Source: Streptomyces geranii (lineage in GTDB: Bacteria > Actinomycetota > Actinomycetes > Streptomycetales > Streptomycetaceae). Taken from it: a stretch of 64,000 nucleotides of DNA. The translations under genes and the position numbers were made by a program. The first letter of the stretch is position 1. Each line of letters begins with the position of its first letter. The DNA is taken from NCBI RefSeq assembly GCF_002954775.1, contig NZ_PJME01000006.1:327564-391563 (forward strand), read 5' to 3'. The notes under the pieces were generated by a model. The model was not told where the DNA came from. It did not search any database and worked only from the letters and a program-made list of their open reading frames with translations. This document shows, one piece after another, positions 63,929 through 64,000 of this stretch.

Positions 63929-64000
63929 TCCAGGCCGATCCACCACCCACCCCCGCCGTGCCCCCCCCCCCCCAACCGCCCCCCCCCCCCCCCCCCCGGC

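Larger units (their letters stand above)
63567..64000. other. Gene-free window end with repeats and poly-C
   Basis: No gene is supported here. The 434 bp hold the presumed decarboxylase promoter (63567-63712), repeat family A with an inverted partner (63714-63928), a Pro/Ala-codon-like C-rich stretch (63800-63897) and homopolymer C runs of 13 (63961-63973) and 19 (63979-63997). Confidence 0.7.

Noticed and set aside
1..64000. tRNA genes, insertion sequences, CRISPR arrays, prophage or integrase
   Set aside because: Looked for and not found: no transposase or integrase motifs, no regularly spaced repeats and no tRNA-like cloverleaf noticed by eye. A tRNAscan and IS search would settle it.

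Overview
The window looks like a Streptomyces chromosome segment. The DNA is very GC-rich with strongly GC-biased third codon positions, GTG and TTG starts are common, and many genes overlap by ATGA or GTGA. It carries a CvnABCD 'conservon', an actinobacterial hopanoid cluster and typical Streptomyces dispersed intergenic repeats. From memory (not checked), gene order from about 20.6 to 44 kb parallels the S. coelicolor SCO6750-SCO6771 region. No tRNA, rRNA, CRISPR array, insertion sequence or phage gene was seen.

Layout. 1-4.2 kb: threonine catabolism (kbl, cut by the window edge, and tdh) facing a DUF2264 protein. 4.3-8.5 kb: conservon cvnA-B-C-D plus a GAF-domain gene. 8.8-13.2 kb: a metallo-beta-lactamase-fold hydrolase, a Glu/Leu/Phe/Val-type dehydrogenase, a TetR regulator and an SGNH hydrolase. 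13.3-19.7 kb: carbohydrate and wall enzymes: a DUF6250-like secreted protein, a PL11 rhamnogalacturonan lyase with a LacI-type operator candidate, a LysM-M23 peptidase behind a c-di-AMP (ydaO-type) riboswitch, and a GH36 alpha-galactosidase. 19.8-20.6 kb: a tyrosine phosphatase.

20.6-34.4 kb, all leftward: a hopanoid locus. Squalene is made by hpnC, hpnD and hpnE from farnesyl diphosphate supplied by a prenyl synthase. It is cyclised by shc, side-chain extended by hpnH and hpnG, and probably aminated by hpnO. The locus has its own MEP-pathway enzymes (dxs, ispG). An XRE-cupin regulator and a 40-aa membrane protein lie at its downstream end, behind a striking twin palindrome. Two tiny ORFs (21 and 46 aa) are stop-start coupled to hpnC and hpnE.

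34.7-41.8 kb, leftward: a tightly overlapping seven-gene operon. It holds two CDP-alcohol phosphotransferases, a sugar/polyol-phosphate nucleotidyltransferase, a glycerol-1-phosphate dehydrogenase-like enzyme, a GT2 glycosyltransferase and a polysaccharide-type ABC exporter. It looks like a pathway for an uncharacterised exported phosphodiester glycopolymer or lipid, and is the best candidate here for an undescribed system.

42-51.2 kb: a zinc exporter with a Zur-box candidate, IPP isomerase (idi), an RsbW-like kinase, an enoyl-CoA hydratase, a pseudogene scrap, Tex, an ABC-F ATPase and an unassigned protein, with four copies of one dispersed repeat. 51.6-56.5 kb: three secreted peptidases (M14, S15, M1). 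56.5-63.6 kb: a sugar-type ABC importer with an SDR dehydrogenase, an IclR regulator and a benzoylformate-decarboxylase-like ThDP enzyme. The last 430 bp hold a second dispersed repeat family and end in long poly-C runs that may be a sequence artefact.
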